DNA of 41,407 nt from Gammaproteobacteria bacterium (lineage in GTDB: Bacteria > Pseudomonadota > Gammaproteobacteria > Pseudomonadales > Balneatricaceae), in assembly GCA_028598985.1 (NCBI GenBank), contig JAQRMV010000011.1:1-41407 (forward strand). Direction: 5' to 3'. Shown here in pieces: positions 1-8,292 of this stretch. The position numbers and the translations under genes are program-made. The notes below the pieces were generated by a model. It was not told the origin of the DNA, made no database searches, and saw only the letters and a list, made by a program, of their open reading frames with translations. The stretch's first letter is position 1, and every line of letters begins with the position of its first letter.

Positions 1-45
1 ACCATTGGTATAAATTTTACACATGGTGTAATATTTTTCACCATG
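1..45 (+). promoter_or_regulatory. Putative promoter-operator of the nucleoside operon
   Basis: Just before the first gene there is a -10-like TATAAA at 9-14. It is followed by a 15-bp palindrome, TTACAC-ATG-GTGTAA, at 17-31. A second inverted repeat, CATGGTG at 22-28 and CACCATG at 39-45, runs into the start codon. Dyads at this position are typical of operators that let a SorC/DeoR-type repressor control its own operon; that role is inferred. The -35 box would lie outside the window. No convincing Shine-Dalgarno sequence precedes the ATG at 43. Confidence 0.45.
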
Positions 46-1059
46 AGTTCAAATGCACCTAAATCCCAGACAGATGCAGAGCAGCTAGACTTGGCTGTCA
101 GAGCTGCGTGGCTTTCATTTATAGGTGGCTACACCCAAGGTGATGTGGCTAAGCGCCTAGGTATATCGCCAGTAAAAGCCCATCGCCTTATCCAGTTTGC
201 CCAGCAGCACGGTATGGTGAAAGTGTTTGTTGAGGGTGCCCCCGCTCGTTGTGTGGCCTTAGAAGAGCGGATAATTAAGGCTTTTAATTTATCCTCCTGT
301 TTAGTGACACCGTCGGATGCTACCGCTAATCAAGATGACGCGATGAGTTTTAATGAAGTGGGCGCTGGTGCGGCACGATTTTTTTATAACTTACTGCAAA
401 AATTACCCCCCAAAAGCAGTATAGGTGTGGGCAAGGGGCGTTCATTATCGGCCCTTGCGGAGCGTTTGCCTCGAGTGAATCGTGAAGATTTAGTATTGGC
501 ATCGGTTTCTGGAAGCCTTACTAGAAAATTCTCTACCAATAAGTTAGATGTAATCCAACAATTGGTAGAGCGAACAGGGGGTGAAGGTTACTTTATGCCG
601 GTGCCTTATTTGGCTAAAGATGAAGCAGAACACCGTGTTTTAATGCAACAGGCTAGCGTACAATTTAGTTTGAATTTAGCGCGCAATGCAAACGTGTATG
701 TGATTGGTTTAGGTGCGCTACAAACCAATCACTACTTACACAGTGTAGGGCTTGTTTCTGATCAAGACTTAGAGCAGTTGCGTGAAGCAGGCGCCGTATG
801 TGATTTGATTGGTAGTTTTTATGATATTCAAGGCAAGCTGGTAGATCACCCCCTTAATAACCAGGGCTTAGGTATCAAAGCTCAAGAAATGGTAGGTAAA
901 CAAGTGGTTGCCGTAGCTGGCGGATTAGGCAAAGAGCTAGCAGTGCTTGGGGGTTTACGTGCTGGGTTAATAAGCGATTTAGTTGTGGGTGAAAGCACTG
1001 CTGAAAAAATAGTACTTATGCTGGAGGCATCACCGAATGGCAATACAAATGGCCGCTAA
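43..1059 (+). CDS. SorC/DeoR-family transcriptional regulator of nucleoside catabolism
   Basis: A 338-residue DNA-binding regulator of the SorC family, the family of Bacillus DeoR, which senses deoxyribose-5-phosphate. An N-terminal helix-turn-helix lies at about residues 31-55 (TQGDVAKRLGISPVKAHRLI). A sugar-phosphate-binding domain fills the rest, with a Gly-rich stretch GVGKGRSLSAL and a C-terminal AGGLGKELAVLGGLRAG segment usual for the family. It is the first gene of a long co-directional set of nucleoside genes, and its end overlaps deoC by 23 nt, so it is almost certainly co-transcribed with and regulates them. The effector is inferred from context, probably a deoxyribose or ribose phosphate. 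The ATG at 43 gives the usual family length (about 320-340) but lacks a clear ribosome site. Palindromes overlapping the start suggest autoregulation. Confidence 0.85.
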   Translation: MSSNAPKSQTDAEQLDLAVRAAWLSFIGGYTQGDVAKRLGISPVKAHRLIQFAQQHGMVKVFVEGAPARCVALEERIIKAFNLSSCLVTPSDATANQDDAMSFNEVGAGAARFFYNLLQKLPPKSSIGVGKGRSLSALAERLPRVNREDLVLASVSGSLTRKFSTNKLDVIQQLVERTGGEGYFMPVPYLAKDEAEHRVLMQQASVQFSLNLARNANVYVIGLGALQTNHYLHSVGLVSDQDLEQLREAGAVCDLIGSFYDIQGKLVDHPLNNQGLGIKAQEMVGKQVVAVAGGLGKELAVLGGLRAGLISDLVVGESTAEKIVLMLEASPNGNTNGR

Positions 1060-2044
1060 TACAGCTGATGTCATAAGCTTAAATCGTTTCTCAGATGTGG
1101 TGCGCAATCCTGGCATGGCTCTGGATTTGCAGCAATTAGATAAAATTAGAGTAAACCGTAGCGCCGTAGAACGTCGATGTGCAGGCTATGGCGCCCGTCG
1201 AAGTATTAAGAAACAACAACAAGCGGCATGGTTGTTAAAAGCCATTAGCCTCATCGACCTGACCACTCTATCTGGTGATGATACACAAGAGCGGGTTAAA
1301 CGTTTGTGCAGCAAGGCCAAACAGCCTGTTAGTGCAGCGCTTCAGGAACTCCTAGGTATTACAGATTTAAACCTTACTACAGCAGCCATTTGTGTATACC
1401 ACGAAATGTTAGATACGGCGTATTCTAGCCTTAAGGGCTCGGGTATTCATTTGGCAGCTGTGTCTACGGGTTTTCCTGCAGGTTTGTCGCCATTGCCTTT
1501 GCGTATTGCAGAAATTGAATATTCCGTTGCCGCTGGGGCCGATGAAATTGATATCGTAATAAGCCGTCGTCATGTGTTAGAGGGTCATTGGCAAGCCTTA
1601 TATGACGAAGTTAAAGCGTTTAGAAAAGCCTGCGGGCCTGCCCACCTAAAAACTATTTTAGCTACCGGCGAATTAGGCAACTTAGCTAATGTGGCCAAGG
1701 CGTCTATGGTTTGTATGATGGCAGGTGCCGACTTTATTAAAACTTCCACAGGTAAAGAAACTCAAAATGCCACCTTGCCAGTGAGTCTAGTCATGGTGCG
1801 TATGATCCGTGAATACCATGAACTGACAGGGTATTACATTGGGTTTAAGCCAGCAGGTGGGGTGAGCGACAGCAAAACCGCATTGCTCTATATGACCATG
1901 ATGCAAGAAGAGCTAGGTCGACGTTGGTTAGAACCAGACTTGTTTCGATTTGGTGCGTCTAGTTTGTTAGGTGATATCGAGTGTCAGCTAGATCACTTTA
2001 ATAGCGGCTTTTATTCAGCCGCGTATCGACACCCATTGGCTTAG
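1037..2044 (+). CDS. deoC: Deoxyribose-phosphate aldolase, long (animal-like) type
   Basis: Cytoplasmic class I aldolase that splits 2-deoxyribose-5-phosphate into glyceraldehyde-3-phosphate and acetaldehyde. The Schiff-base lysine is K235 in FIKTSTGK. The second active-site lysine is K271 in GFKPAGGV, and the acid/base Asp lies in DEIDIV. At 335 residues it is well over the 259 of E. coli DeoC. It carries an N-terminal extension with KIRVNRSAVERR and the phrase QAAWLLKAISLIDLTTLSGDD, which resembles the animal DERA enzymes much more than the enterobacterial one. The ATG at 1037 has GGAGG at 1023-1027, nine bases upstream, and overlaps the regulator gene by 23 nt, which suggests translational coupling. 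The aldehyde dehydrogenase gene follows after nine bases and probably removes the acetaldehyde. Confidence 0.95.
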   Translation: MAIQMAANTADVISLNRFSDVVRNPGMALDLQQLDKIRVNRSAVERRCAGYGARRSIKKQQQAAWLLKAISLIDLTTLSGDDTQERVKRLCSKAKQPVSAALQELLGITDLNLTTAAICVYHEMLDTAYSSLKGSGIHLAAVSTGFPAGLSPLPLRIAEIEYSVAAGADEIDIVISRRHVLEGHWQALYDEVKAFRKACGPAHLKTILATGELGNLANVAKASMVCMMAGADFIKTSTGKETQNATLPVSLVMVRMIREYHELTGYYIGFKPAGGVSDSKTALLYMTMMQEELGRRWLEPDLFRFGASSLLGDIECQLDHFNSGFYSAAYRHPLA

Positions 2045-2053
2045 GAAATAACC

Positions 2054-4432
2054 ATGACGTTAACACAAGAGTTCCACAACCTAAACTACAGCCAAGCCCT
2101 TGAAAGTTCGAGTGAAGCTCAAGCATGGCTAGAGCAACAAAACAGACGCTTTGGTCATTATATTGATGGCCAGTTTGTGAGCCACAGTAAGGCTGCATTC
2201 ATTGAAGTGACTAATCCTGCAACGGGTGAAGCCCTGAGCCAAATTGAAGTAGCCACAGATGAACAGGTAGATGCAGCCGTAGCAGCCGCACGTAAAGCCC
2301 AACCAGATTGGTTTGCGTTAGGGGGGTTAGGTCGTGCGAAAGTGCTTTATGCATTAGCCCGTGGCTTGCAAAAACATGCTCGTTTAGCCGCTGTGTTGGA
2401 AACCTTGGATAACGGCAAACCCATACGGGAAAGTCGTGACGCAGACATACCACTGGCTATACGCCATTTATACCATCATGCCGGTTGGGCTAAGTTACAA
2501 GATCAAGAACTGACGAAATATGCCCCCGTAGGGGTTGCTGCACAGATTATACCGTGGAACTTTCCATTATTAATGCTGGCGTGGAAAGTGGCCCCCGCCA
2601 TTGCTATGGGCAACACCATGGTGATTAAACCTGCAGAGCAAACCCCCCTTACGGCGATGTTATTTGCACACTTATGCGAGCAAGCGGGCGTGCCAGCGGG
2701 GGTTATTAATATTATTAATGGAGCGGGTGCCACAGGCGCAACTCTGGCGGCACATAATGGCGTAGATAAAGTGGCCTTTACAGGTTCTACAGCGGTAGGC
2801 CGTGCGATACGATCCAGCACTGCTGGCCAAGGTAAAAAATTAACTCTGGAATTAGGTGGTAAGTCTGCGTTTATTGTCTTTGAAGACGCTGATTTAGACG
2901 CCGCAGTGGAGGGTTTGGTTGATTCCATATGGTTTAATCAAGGTGAAGTATGTTGCGCGGGGTCTCGCTTGTTAGTGCATGCGCCGGTGGCGCAGCAGCT
3001 GCATGCCAAGCTTAAACTACGTATGCAACAACTACGTACCGGTTGCCCTTTGGATAAATCCATTGATGTAGGTAGTTTAGTGAGCCAACAGCAATATGAG
3101 CGTGTGGACCAATTGGTCACTCAAGGCCTAAAAGTGGGTGGTGAGGTTTATCAATATGACCCTAAAAACCCTCAGAAAAACTACTATCCACCCACCCTGG
3201 TTACCGACGTGGATAGCAGTCACCCGTTAGTTCAAGAGGAAATTTTTGGCCCGGTGTTGGTCTCTGTTACTTTCCGTACTCAGGCAGAAGCTGTGGCTTT
3301 AGCTAACAATAGCCGTTATGGCTTAGCGGCCAGTGTATGGAGTGAAAATATTAATCGCGCCATGGATGTGGCACCTAAGATTAAGGCCGGCGTGGTGTGG
3401 ATTAACAACCATAATCAGTTTGATGCGGCCTGTGGTTTTGGCGGGGTGAAGGAATCTGGCTTTGGTCGAGAAGGTGGTAAAGAAGGGCTTTATGAGTACC
3501 TTAAACCAGCTCATCTTGCTCCAATAGAGCCGTTACAGGAACCGGGATTTATAGCGCCTGTGCCAGAAATAGGCATTCATTCATCTGCTGTTGATCGTAC
3601 CTTAAAGTTCTATATTGGCGGCAAACAAACGCGCCCCGATGCAGGACACAGTAAAGATTATTTTAATGCCGACGGCACCCTAGCAGCTACCATAGGAGTG
3701 GGTAACCGAAAAGACATCCGTAATGCAGTGACTAGTGCTCAAAAGGCCAGTGGATGGGGTAACCAAACAGGCCATGGACGAGCTCAGGTGATGTATTTTT
3801 TGGCAGAAAATTTAGCACTGCGGGAATTAGAATGGGTGAATCGTTTACAACGATTATGTGGTTACACCCTTGATCAGGCGCAACAAGAATTCGACGCAGC
3901 GATTAGTTGCCTATTTACCTACGCAGCATGGGCTGATAAGTATGATGGTGCGGTGCATAACGCGCCTTATCGTGGTGTCACCCTAGCGATGCCAGAATCT
4001 ATTGGTGTTATGGGATTAATAGCACCATCGCTGCAGCCACTAATGTCTAGCATTGCTTTAATAGCGCCGGCTATTGCCATGGGTAATTGTGTGGTGCTTG
4101 TTGCCAGCGAACAATACCCCAGTGTCACTTTAGAACTAGTGCAGGTGTTAGAAACTTCTGATATTCCTGCAGGAGTTGTTAATATAGTGGCAGGGTCAAG
4201 GTCTGAATTATCTACGCAATTAGCTGGGCATGCAGAAGTGGATGCCCTTTGGTGTTGGGCTGATACGGATACAATAACTCAAGTAGAGCTGGCCAGTGTG
4301 GCCAATTTAAAAAGGGTGTGGAGTCATGTCGACAACGATCGAGATTGGCTCGACCCTCAGCAGGGTGAGGGTTTGGAATATTTACGCCAAGCCACACAAG
4401 TAAAAAATATTTGGGCGCCATACGGCGACTGA
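2054..4432 (+). CDS. ALDH16-type two-domain aldehyde dehydrogenase
   Basis: A 792-residue NAD(P)-dependent aldehyde dehydrogenase. The first domain (about 30-490) is complete, with the substrate-binding IIPWNFP stretch, general base E266 in LELGGK, nucleophile C300 in GEVCCAGSR and a C-terminal EEIFGPVL motif. A second ALDH-like domain begins near residue 520 (YIGGKQTRPDAG) and keeps the NAD-fold segment (IAPAIAMGN) but has no recognisable catalytic Glu or Cys. This arrangement is that of the ALDH16 family, in which the second half is a non-catalytic structural domain. Position directly after deoC suggests that it oxidises the acetaldehyde made by DeoC to acetate; that substrate is inferred. 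AGGA overlapping the deoC stop serves as ribosome site, seven bases from the ATG. Confidence 0.88.
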   Translation: MTLTQEFHNLNYSQALESSSEAQAWLEQQNRRFGHYIDGQFVSHSKAAFIEVTNPATGEALSQIEVATDEQVDAAVAAARKAQPDWFALGGLGRAKVLYALARGLQKHARLAAVLETLDNGKPIRESRDADIPLAIRHLYHHAGWAKLQDQELTKYAPVGVAAQIIPWNFPLLMLAWKVAPAIAMGNTMVIKPAEQTPLTAMLFAHLCEQAGVPAGVINIINGAGATGATLAAHNGVDKVAFTGSTAVGRAIRSSTAGQGKKLTLELGGKSAFIVFEDADLDAAVEGLVDSIWFNQGEVCCAGSRLLVHAPVAQQLHAKLKLRMQQLRTGCPLDKSIDVGSLVSQQQYERVDQLVTQGLKVGGEVYQYDPKNPQKNYYPPTLVTDVDSSHPLVQEEIFGPVLVSVTFRTQAEAVALANNSRYGLAASVWSENINRAMDVAPKIKAGVVWINNHNQFDAACGFGGVKESGFGREGGKEGLYEYLKPAHLAPIEPLQEPGFIAPVPEIGIHSSAVDRTLKFYIGGKQTRPDAGHSKDYFNADGTLAATIGVGNRKDIRNAVTSAQKASGWGNQTGHGRAQVMYFLAENLALRELEWVNRLQRLCGYTLDQAQQEFDAAISCLFTYAAWADKYDGAVHNAPYRGVTLAMPESIGVMGLIAPSLQPLMSSIALIAPAIAMGNCVVLVASEQYPSVTLELVQVLETSDIPAGVVNIVAGSRSELSTQLAGHAEVDALWCWADTDTITQVELASVANLKRVWSHVDNDRDWLDPQQGEGLEYLRQATQVKNIWAPYGD

Positions 4433-4487
4433 TTTAAAAAGAAGAAAGCGGCGTTAGCCGATCTATGTAAACTAGGAGAAGTACCCC

Positions 4488-5489
4488 ATGAAATTAAATA
4501 AAATCACTATGTCTATAGTAGCCGGTGCAGTCGCATTAACCGCCTCTGTCGCCCAGGCAGACGTTAAACCAGCTGTTGTATATGACAAAGCCGGCAAGTT
4601 CGACAAATCATTTAACGAAGCGGTTTATAACGGTGTTAAGCGTTTTACTGCCGACACGGGCATCAGTGTTCGTGAAGTAGAACCTACCAACGAGGCTCAA
4701 GTAGAGCAAGGCCTTAAAAAGCTTGCTAAGCGTGGCAACAGCCCAATCGTAGCAGTAGGTTTTGCCCAAGCTAATGCCGTAAGTGCTGCAGCTCAAGCCT
4801 ACCCAGATACCAAATTTACTTTGATCGACATGGTTGTGCCTGAAGCTAACGTACAAAATATCGTGTTTAAAGAACATGAAGGTTCTTTCTTAGTAGGTGC
4901 TTTGGCAGCTATGAAATCTGAGACCGGTACCATCGGTTTTGTAGGCGGTATGGACATTCCTTTGATCAGCCGCTTTGGTTGTGGTTATGAGCAAGGTGCA
5001 AAGCACATCAATGCCAACATCAAGGTGATTCATAACATGACAGGTTCTACACCTGCTGCATTTGGTAACCCTTCGAAAGGTGGCGAGTTAACTCGTAGCC
5101 AAATTGAAGCTGGCGCTGACGTAGTATTCGCAGCTGCTGGTGGCACTGGTTTTGGTGTATACCAAGCTGCTGCTGACGCCGGCAAATGGGCTATAGGTGT
5201 AGACTCCAACCAAAACCACCTACAGCCAGGCACCATGTTAACTTCTATGGTTAAGCGCGTAGGCGAAGCCGCATACAAGAGTTACGAAGCGGCTAACAAT
5301 GGCACCTGGGAACCTGGTTTTGTAAGTATGGGTCTTGCTGAAGGTGGCGTTGATTGGGCTCTAGACGAGCACAACCGTGCCTTGGTTACTGCAGACATGG
5401 AAACTCAGGTAAATGCACTTAAAGCATCTATCATTGCGGGTGACATTGCTGTACATGACTATATGTCAGACAACACCTGTAACTACTAA
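4488..5489 (+). CDS. BMP-family nucleoside-binding protein of ABC importer
   Basis: Periplasmic substrate-binding protein of the BMP/PnrA family, which in characterised members binds purine and other nucleosides. A classical signal peptide is visible (charged KLNK, hydrophobic core, AQA before D25), so the mature protein begins at about residue 25. There is no lipobox cysteine, so it should be soluble rather than a lipoprotein as in Gram-positives. The motif VYDKAGKFDKSFNEA near the mature N terminus and DSNQNHLQPG further on are typical of the family. Length is 333 residues. AGGAG lies upstream of the ATG. A hairpin follows the gene and may stabilise its message relative to the downstream ATPase and permease genes. 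The pairing with nucleoside enzymes makes a nucleoside ligand likely. Confidence 0.9.
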   Translation: MKLNKITMSIVAGAVALTASVAQADVKPAVVYDKAGKFDKSFNEAVYNGVKRFTADTGISVREVEPTNEAQVEQGLKKLAKRGNSPIVAVGFAQANAVSAAAQAYPDTKFTLIDMVVPEANVQNIVFKEHEGSFLVGALAAMKSETGTIGFVGGMDIPLISRFGCGYEQGAKHINANIKVIHNMTGSTPAAFGNPSKGGELTRSQIEAGADVVFAAAGGTGFGVYQAAADAGKWAIGVDSNQNHLQPGTMLTSMVKRVGEAAYKSYEAANNGTWEPGFVSMGLAEGGVDWALDEHNRALVTADMETQVNALKASIIAGDIAVHDYMSDNTCNY

Positions 5490-5506
5490 TTAGTAGTTTT
5501 CAGTAT

Positions 5507-5538
5507 GCGGTCGGCGGTTTGTAAAAATCGCCGACTGC
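5507..5538 (+). terminator. Strong intra-operon hairpin after the binding-protein gene
   Basis: A 14-bp stem with a GTAA loop: G5507-T5520 pairs with A5525-C5538, with two G-T wobbles and a perfect GTCGGCG/CGCCGAC core. The loop is of the GNRA class. It lies 18 nt after the binding-protein stop and 34 nt before the ATPase start. No T-tract follows, so it is more likely a partial attenuator or a 3-prime-end protector giving more binding protein than transporter than a full terminator. That role is inferred. Confidence 0.6.
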
Positions 5539-5572
5539 CATTCTTTGTCCGTAGACCGACAACCTAAGACCG

Positions 5573-7177
5573 ATGACTATGAAAAATCTAGCGATTGAAC
5601 TGACTGGTATTGATAAACACTTTGGTGCAGTACGTGCAAATCACAAGGTGTGTTTGCAAGTTAAGCAGGGCAATATTCATGGCATTATTGGCGAAAATGG
5701 TGCGGGTAAATCCACTTTAATGAGCATTTTGTATGGCTTTTACCAAGCCGATGCAGGCAAGATTGATGTTTTAGGTAATACCTATTCATTCACAGATTCC
5801 CACCAAGCCATTGCCGCAGGCATTGGTATGGTACACCAGCATTTTATGCTGGTAGAAAACTTCACGGTATTAGAAAACGTGATTTTAGGCAGTGAAGGCG
5901 GCCTTCTATTGGCCAATGGCCTTGCCGCTGCGCGAAAAGAACTCACCCGTTTAGGTGATGAATACGGCCTTAAGGTTGACCTAGATGCTACCATCGACAC
6001 TTTATCCGTAGGTTTACAACAACGGGTTGAGATATTAAAAGCCCTTTATAAAGGCGCCAAAATACTTATTTTGGACGAGCCAACAGGGGTGTTAACCCCT
6101 CAAGAAGCAGAAGAACTGTTTAGAATTTTTGGTGCCCTCAAACAACAGGGTGTAACCATCATGTTGATTACCCACAAACTACGGGAAATTATGGCTATTA
6201 CAGACCAGGTTTCGGTAATGCGTGCGGGTGAAATGGTGGCCCACAGAGATACCAAGGATACTAATAGGGAAGAGCTGGCCGAGTTAATGGTAGGCCGAAA
6301 AGTATTACTGCAAGTAGACAAAGGCCCAGCCAATGTACGGGCACCTTTAATGACTGTTAAGCACTTAACCATGGCAGACAAACAAGGCGTAGAGCGTTTA
6401 AAAGACGTGAGCTTTGAGCTACGTGCTGGAGAAGTATTAGGTGTTGCCGGCGTTTCTGGCAATGGTCAGTCTGAGTTGTTAGAAGCTTTGGCAGGTATCC
6501 ACCCCATCTCCAGCGGCAGCATTGAAATGTTGGGTGTTGAAATGAATGCTAAATCTGCCCTAGGACCAGATATATTGCGAGACATGGGTGTAGCCCATGT
6601 GCCCGAAGACCGCCATCGTATGGGGTTAATTACCGACTTTAGTGCCAGCGAATCGGCACTGTTAGGTTATCACACCGACCCAAAAATAAACTCAGGTCTG
6701 TGGCTAAGCAAAGACAAGGTAGACGCCAACTGTCAACAATTAATGCAAGCCTTTGATGTGAGACCTGCAGATCCCCATCTTAAGTCTGCCAATTTCTCTG
6801 GTGGTAACCAGCAAAAGCTCATTTTGGCCCGAGAGATGGAACGCAATCCAGAGATATTACTTATTGGCCAACCCACAAGGGGGGTAGACATTGGCGCCAT
6901 TGAATTTATTCATCAACGCATTATTGCCATGCGAGACGCGGGTAAGGCTGTGCTTTTGGTGTCTGTTGAGTTGGACGAAATTATGTCGATCAGTGACCGT
7001 ATTATTGTGCTTTGTGACGGTGAGGTGACAGGCCGTATAAGCGCAGAAAGTGCTGATGAGCGCACACTAGGTATGATGATGGCCAACGCGCTTGATTCAC
7101 AAGATTCTTTGGACCCTTTTCATTCTATGGATAAAGAGTCTTCCACCCAAGCTACTTCTCAGGACCTCTCAGCATGA
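5573..7177 (+). CDS. Nucleoside ABC transporter ATP-binding protein (two ABC domains)
   Basis: Cytoplasmic ATPase subunit of a BMP-type nucleoside importer, 534 residues, with two fused ABC domains as in NupO of Bacillus and in sugar importers. Domain 1 has Walker A GENGAGKST at residues 40-48, a signature LSVGLQQRVEI and Walker B ILILDEPT with D168 and E169. Domain 2 has a degenerate Walker A (GVSGNGQSELLE, no GKS/T), signature FSGGNQQKLILARE and LLIGQPTRGVDIG, so one composite ATP site is probably non-canonical. This asymmetry is usual for the family. The ATG at 5573 is used; an ATG six bases later is an alternative, and no strong ribosome site is visible for either. The stop overlaps the next start by four bases (ATGA). 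Confidence 0.92.
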   Translation: MTMKNLAIELTGIDKHFGAVRANHKVCLQVKQGNIHGIIGENGAGKSTLMSILYGFYQADAGKIDVLGNTYSFTDSHQAIAAGIGMVHQHFMLVENFTVLENVILGSEGGLLLANGLAAARKELTRLGDEYGLKVDLDATIDTLSVGLQQRVEILKALYKGAKILILDEPTGVLTPQEAEELFRIFGALKQQGVTIMLITHKLREIMAITDQVSVMRAGEMVAHRDTKDTNREELAELMVGRKVLLQVDKGPANVRAPLMTVKHLTMADKQGVERLKDVSFELRAGEVLGVAGVSGNGQSELLEALAGIHPISSGSIEMLGVEMNAKSALGPDILRDMGVAHVPEDRHRMGLITDFSASESALLGYHTDPKINSGLWLSKDKVDANCQQLMQAFDVRPADPHLKSANFSGGNQQKLILAREMERNPEILLIGQPTRGVDIGAIEFIHQRIIAMRDAGKAVLLVSVELDEIMSISDRIIVLCDGEVTGRISAESADERTLGMMMANALDSQDSLDPFHSMDKESSTQATSQDLSA

Positions 7178-8292
7178 ATCGTGACACTCGAATAGCTTGG
7201 ATCAATGGCTTGTTATTACCATTTCTAAACGTTTTAACGGCTTTTGTTGCCACTGCAGTGGTGTTTTTGTTGATCGACGTAAACCCTATTGAAGCAGCAG
7301 AAGTTCTGCTTTATGGCTCCTTTGGTTACGAAGAAGGCATTGGCTACACCATTTACTACACCACCAACTTTATCTTTACCGGTTTGGCAGTTGCCGTGGC
7401 ATTCCACGCTGGCTTATTTAATATAGGTGGCGAAGGCCAAGCTTACGTAGGTGGTTTGGGCGCGGGTTTAGCTATTTTGTTTCTAGACCCTACCCTAGGT
7501 GCTTGGGTATTTATACCTGCAAGTATTATCGGCGCTTTGGTGTTTGGTGCTTTATGGGCTTTGATTCCGGCCTATTTGCAAGCATATCGCGGCAGCCATA
7601 TTGTGATCACCACCATTATGTTTAACTTCTTAGCCGCTTCTATGATGGTGTATATGATGGTTCATGTGTTGCGTGAAACGGGCCAGATGACGCCTCAAAG
7701 TGAATTATTCCCAACCAACGCATGGATGCCGTTTGTGCATGATGTGATGGCTGGTTTTGGTTATACCATTGAAGCGTCACCACTAAACTTGTCTGTTCTT
7801 TTGGCTTTATTATGCTCTGTGTTGGTATGGTTCTTCCTTTGGCATACGCGCTGGGGATACGCTATTCGCGCCACGGGTAAAAATAGTACAGCTGCTGTTT
7901 ACGGCGGTATTAAACCAAAACGCATTATCATTGTGGCCATGTGTATTTCTGGCGCATTAGCAGGCTTGGTGAGCGTTAATGAACTGGTGGGTTACCAACA
8001 CCGCTTAATCATGGACTTTCACCTAGGTTATGGATTTGGCGGTATTGCCGTAGCCCTTATGGGGCGTAATCACCCACTAGGTATTATTGTAGCTGCTTTG
8101 TTGTTTGGTACGCTGTATCAAGGTGGCGCTGAATTAGCCTTTGAAATGAGTGGTATTTCTAGGGACATAGTAGTGGTGATGCAGGGCCTTGTAATTTTGT
8201 TCTGTGGTGCGTTGGAATATATGTACAGGCCATGGTTGGTGCGTAATTTGGCCCCTGTTAACACGCAGGGTGAATTAGGAGCTACCCCATGA
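7174..8292 (+). CDS. Nucleoside ABC transporter permease, subunit 1
   Basis: Inner-membrane permease of the branched-chain amino acid/sugar type (BPD_transp_2), 372 residues, with about eight or more hydrophobic segments starting at residue 14. Family features visible are FHAGLFNIGGEGQAYVGG and the cytoplasmic coupling region WGYAIRATGKNSTAAVYGGI. The equivalent Bacillus protein is NupP of the guanosine importer. It pairs with the second permease to form the channel heterodimer. Start and stop both overlap the neighbouring genes by four bases (ATGA on each side), so the three transporter genes should be translated in a coupled way. Confidence 0.9.
   Translation: MNRDTRIAWINGLLLPFLNVLTAFVATAVVFLLIDVNPIEAAEVLLYGSFGYEEGIGYTIYYTTNFIFTGLAVAVAFHAGLFNIGGEGQAYVGGLGAGLAILFLDPTLGAWVFIPASIIGALVFGALWALIPAYLQAYRGSHIVITTIMFNFLAASMMVYMMVHVLRETGQMTPQSELFPTNAWMPFVHDVMAGFGYTIEASPLNLSVLLALLCSVLVWFFLWHTRWGYAIRATGKNSTAAVYGGIKPKRIIIVAMCISGALAGLVSVNELVGYQHRLIMDFHLGYGFGGIAVALMGRNHPLGIIVAALLFGTLYQGGAELAFEMSGISRDIVVVMQGLVILFCGALEYMYRPWLVRNLAPVNTQGELGATP

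Noticed and set aside
2503-2928. Minus-strand reading frame of 141 codons inside the aldehyde dehydrogenase gene
   Set aside because: It lies wholly inside a gene with clear motifs, has low-complexity Ala/Pro/Thr composition typical of antisense shadow frames, and no ribosome site.
3611-4432. Second half of the aldehyde dehydrogenase as a separate or broken gene
   Set aside because: It is in frame with no stop or internal start signal, and the two-domain layout with a non-catalytic second half is normal for ALDH16 proteins.
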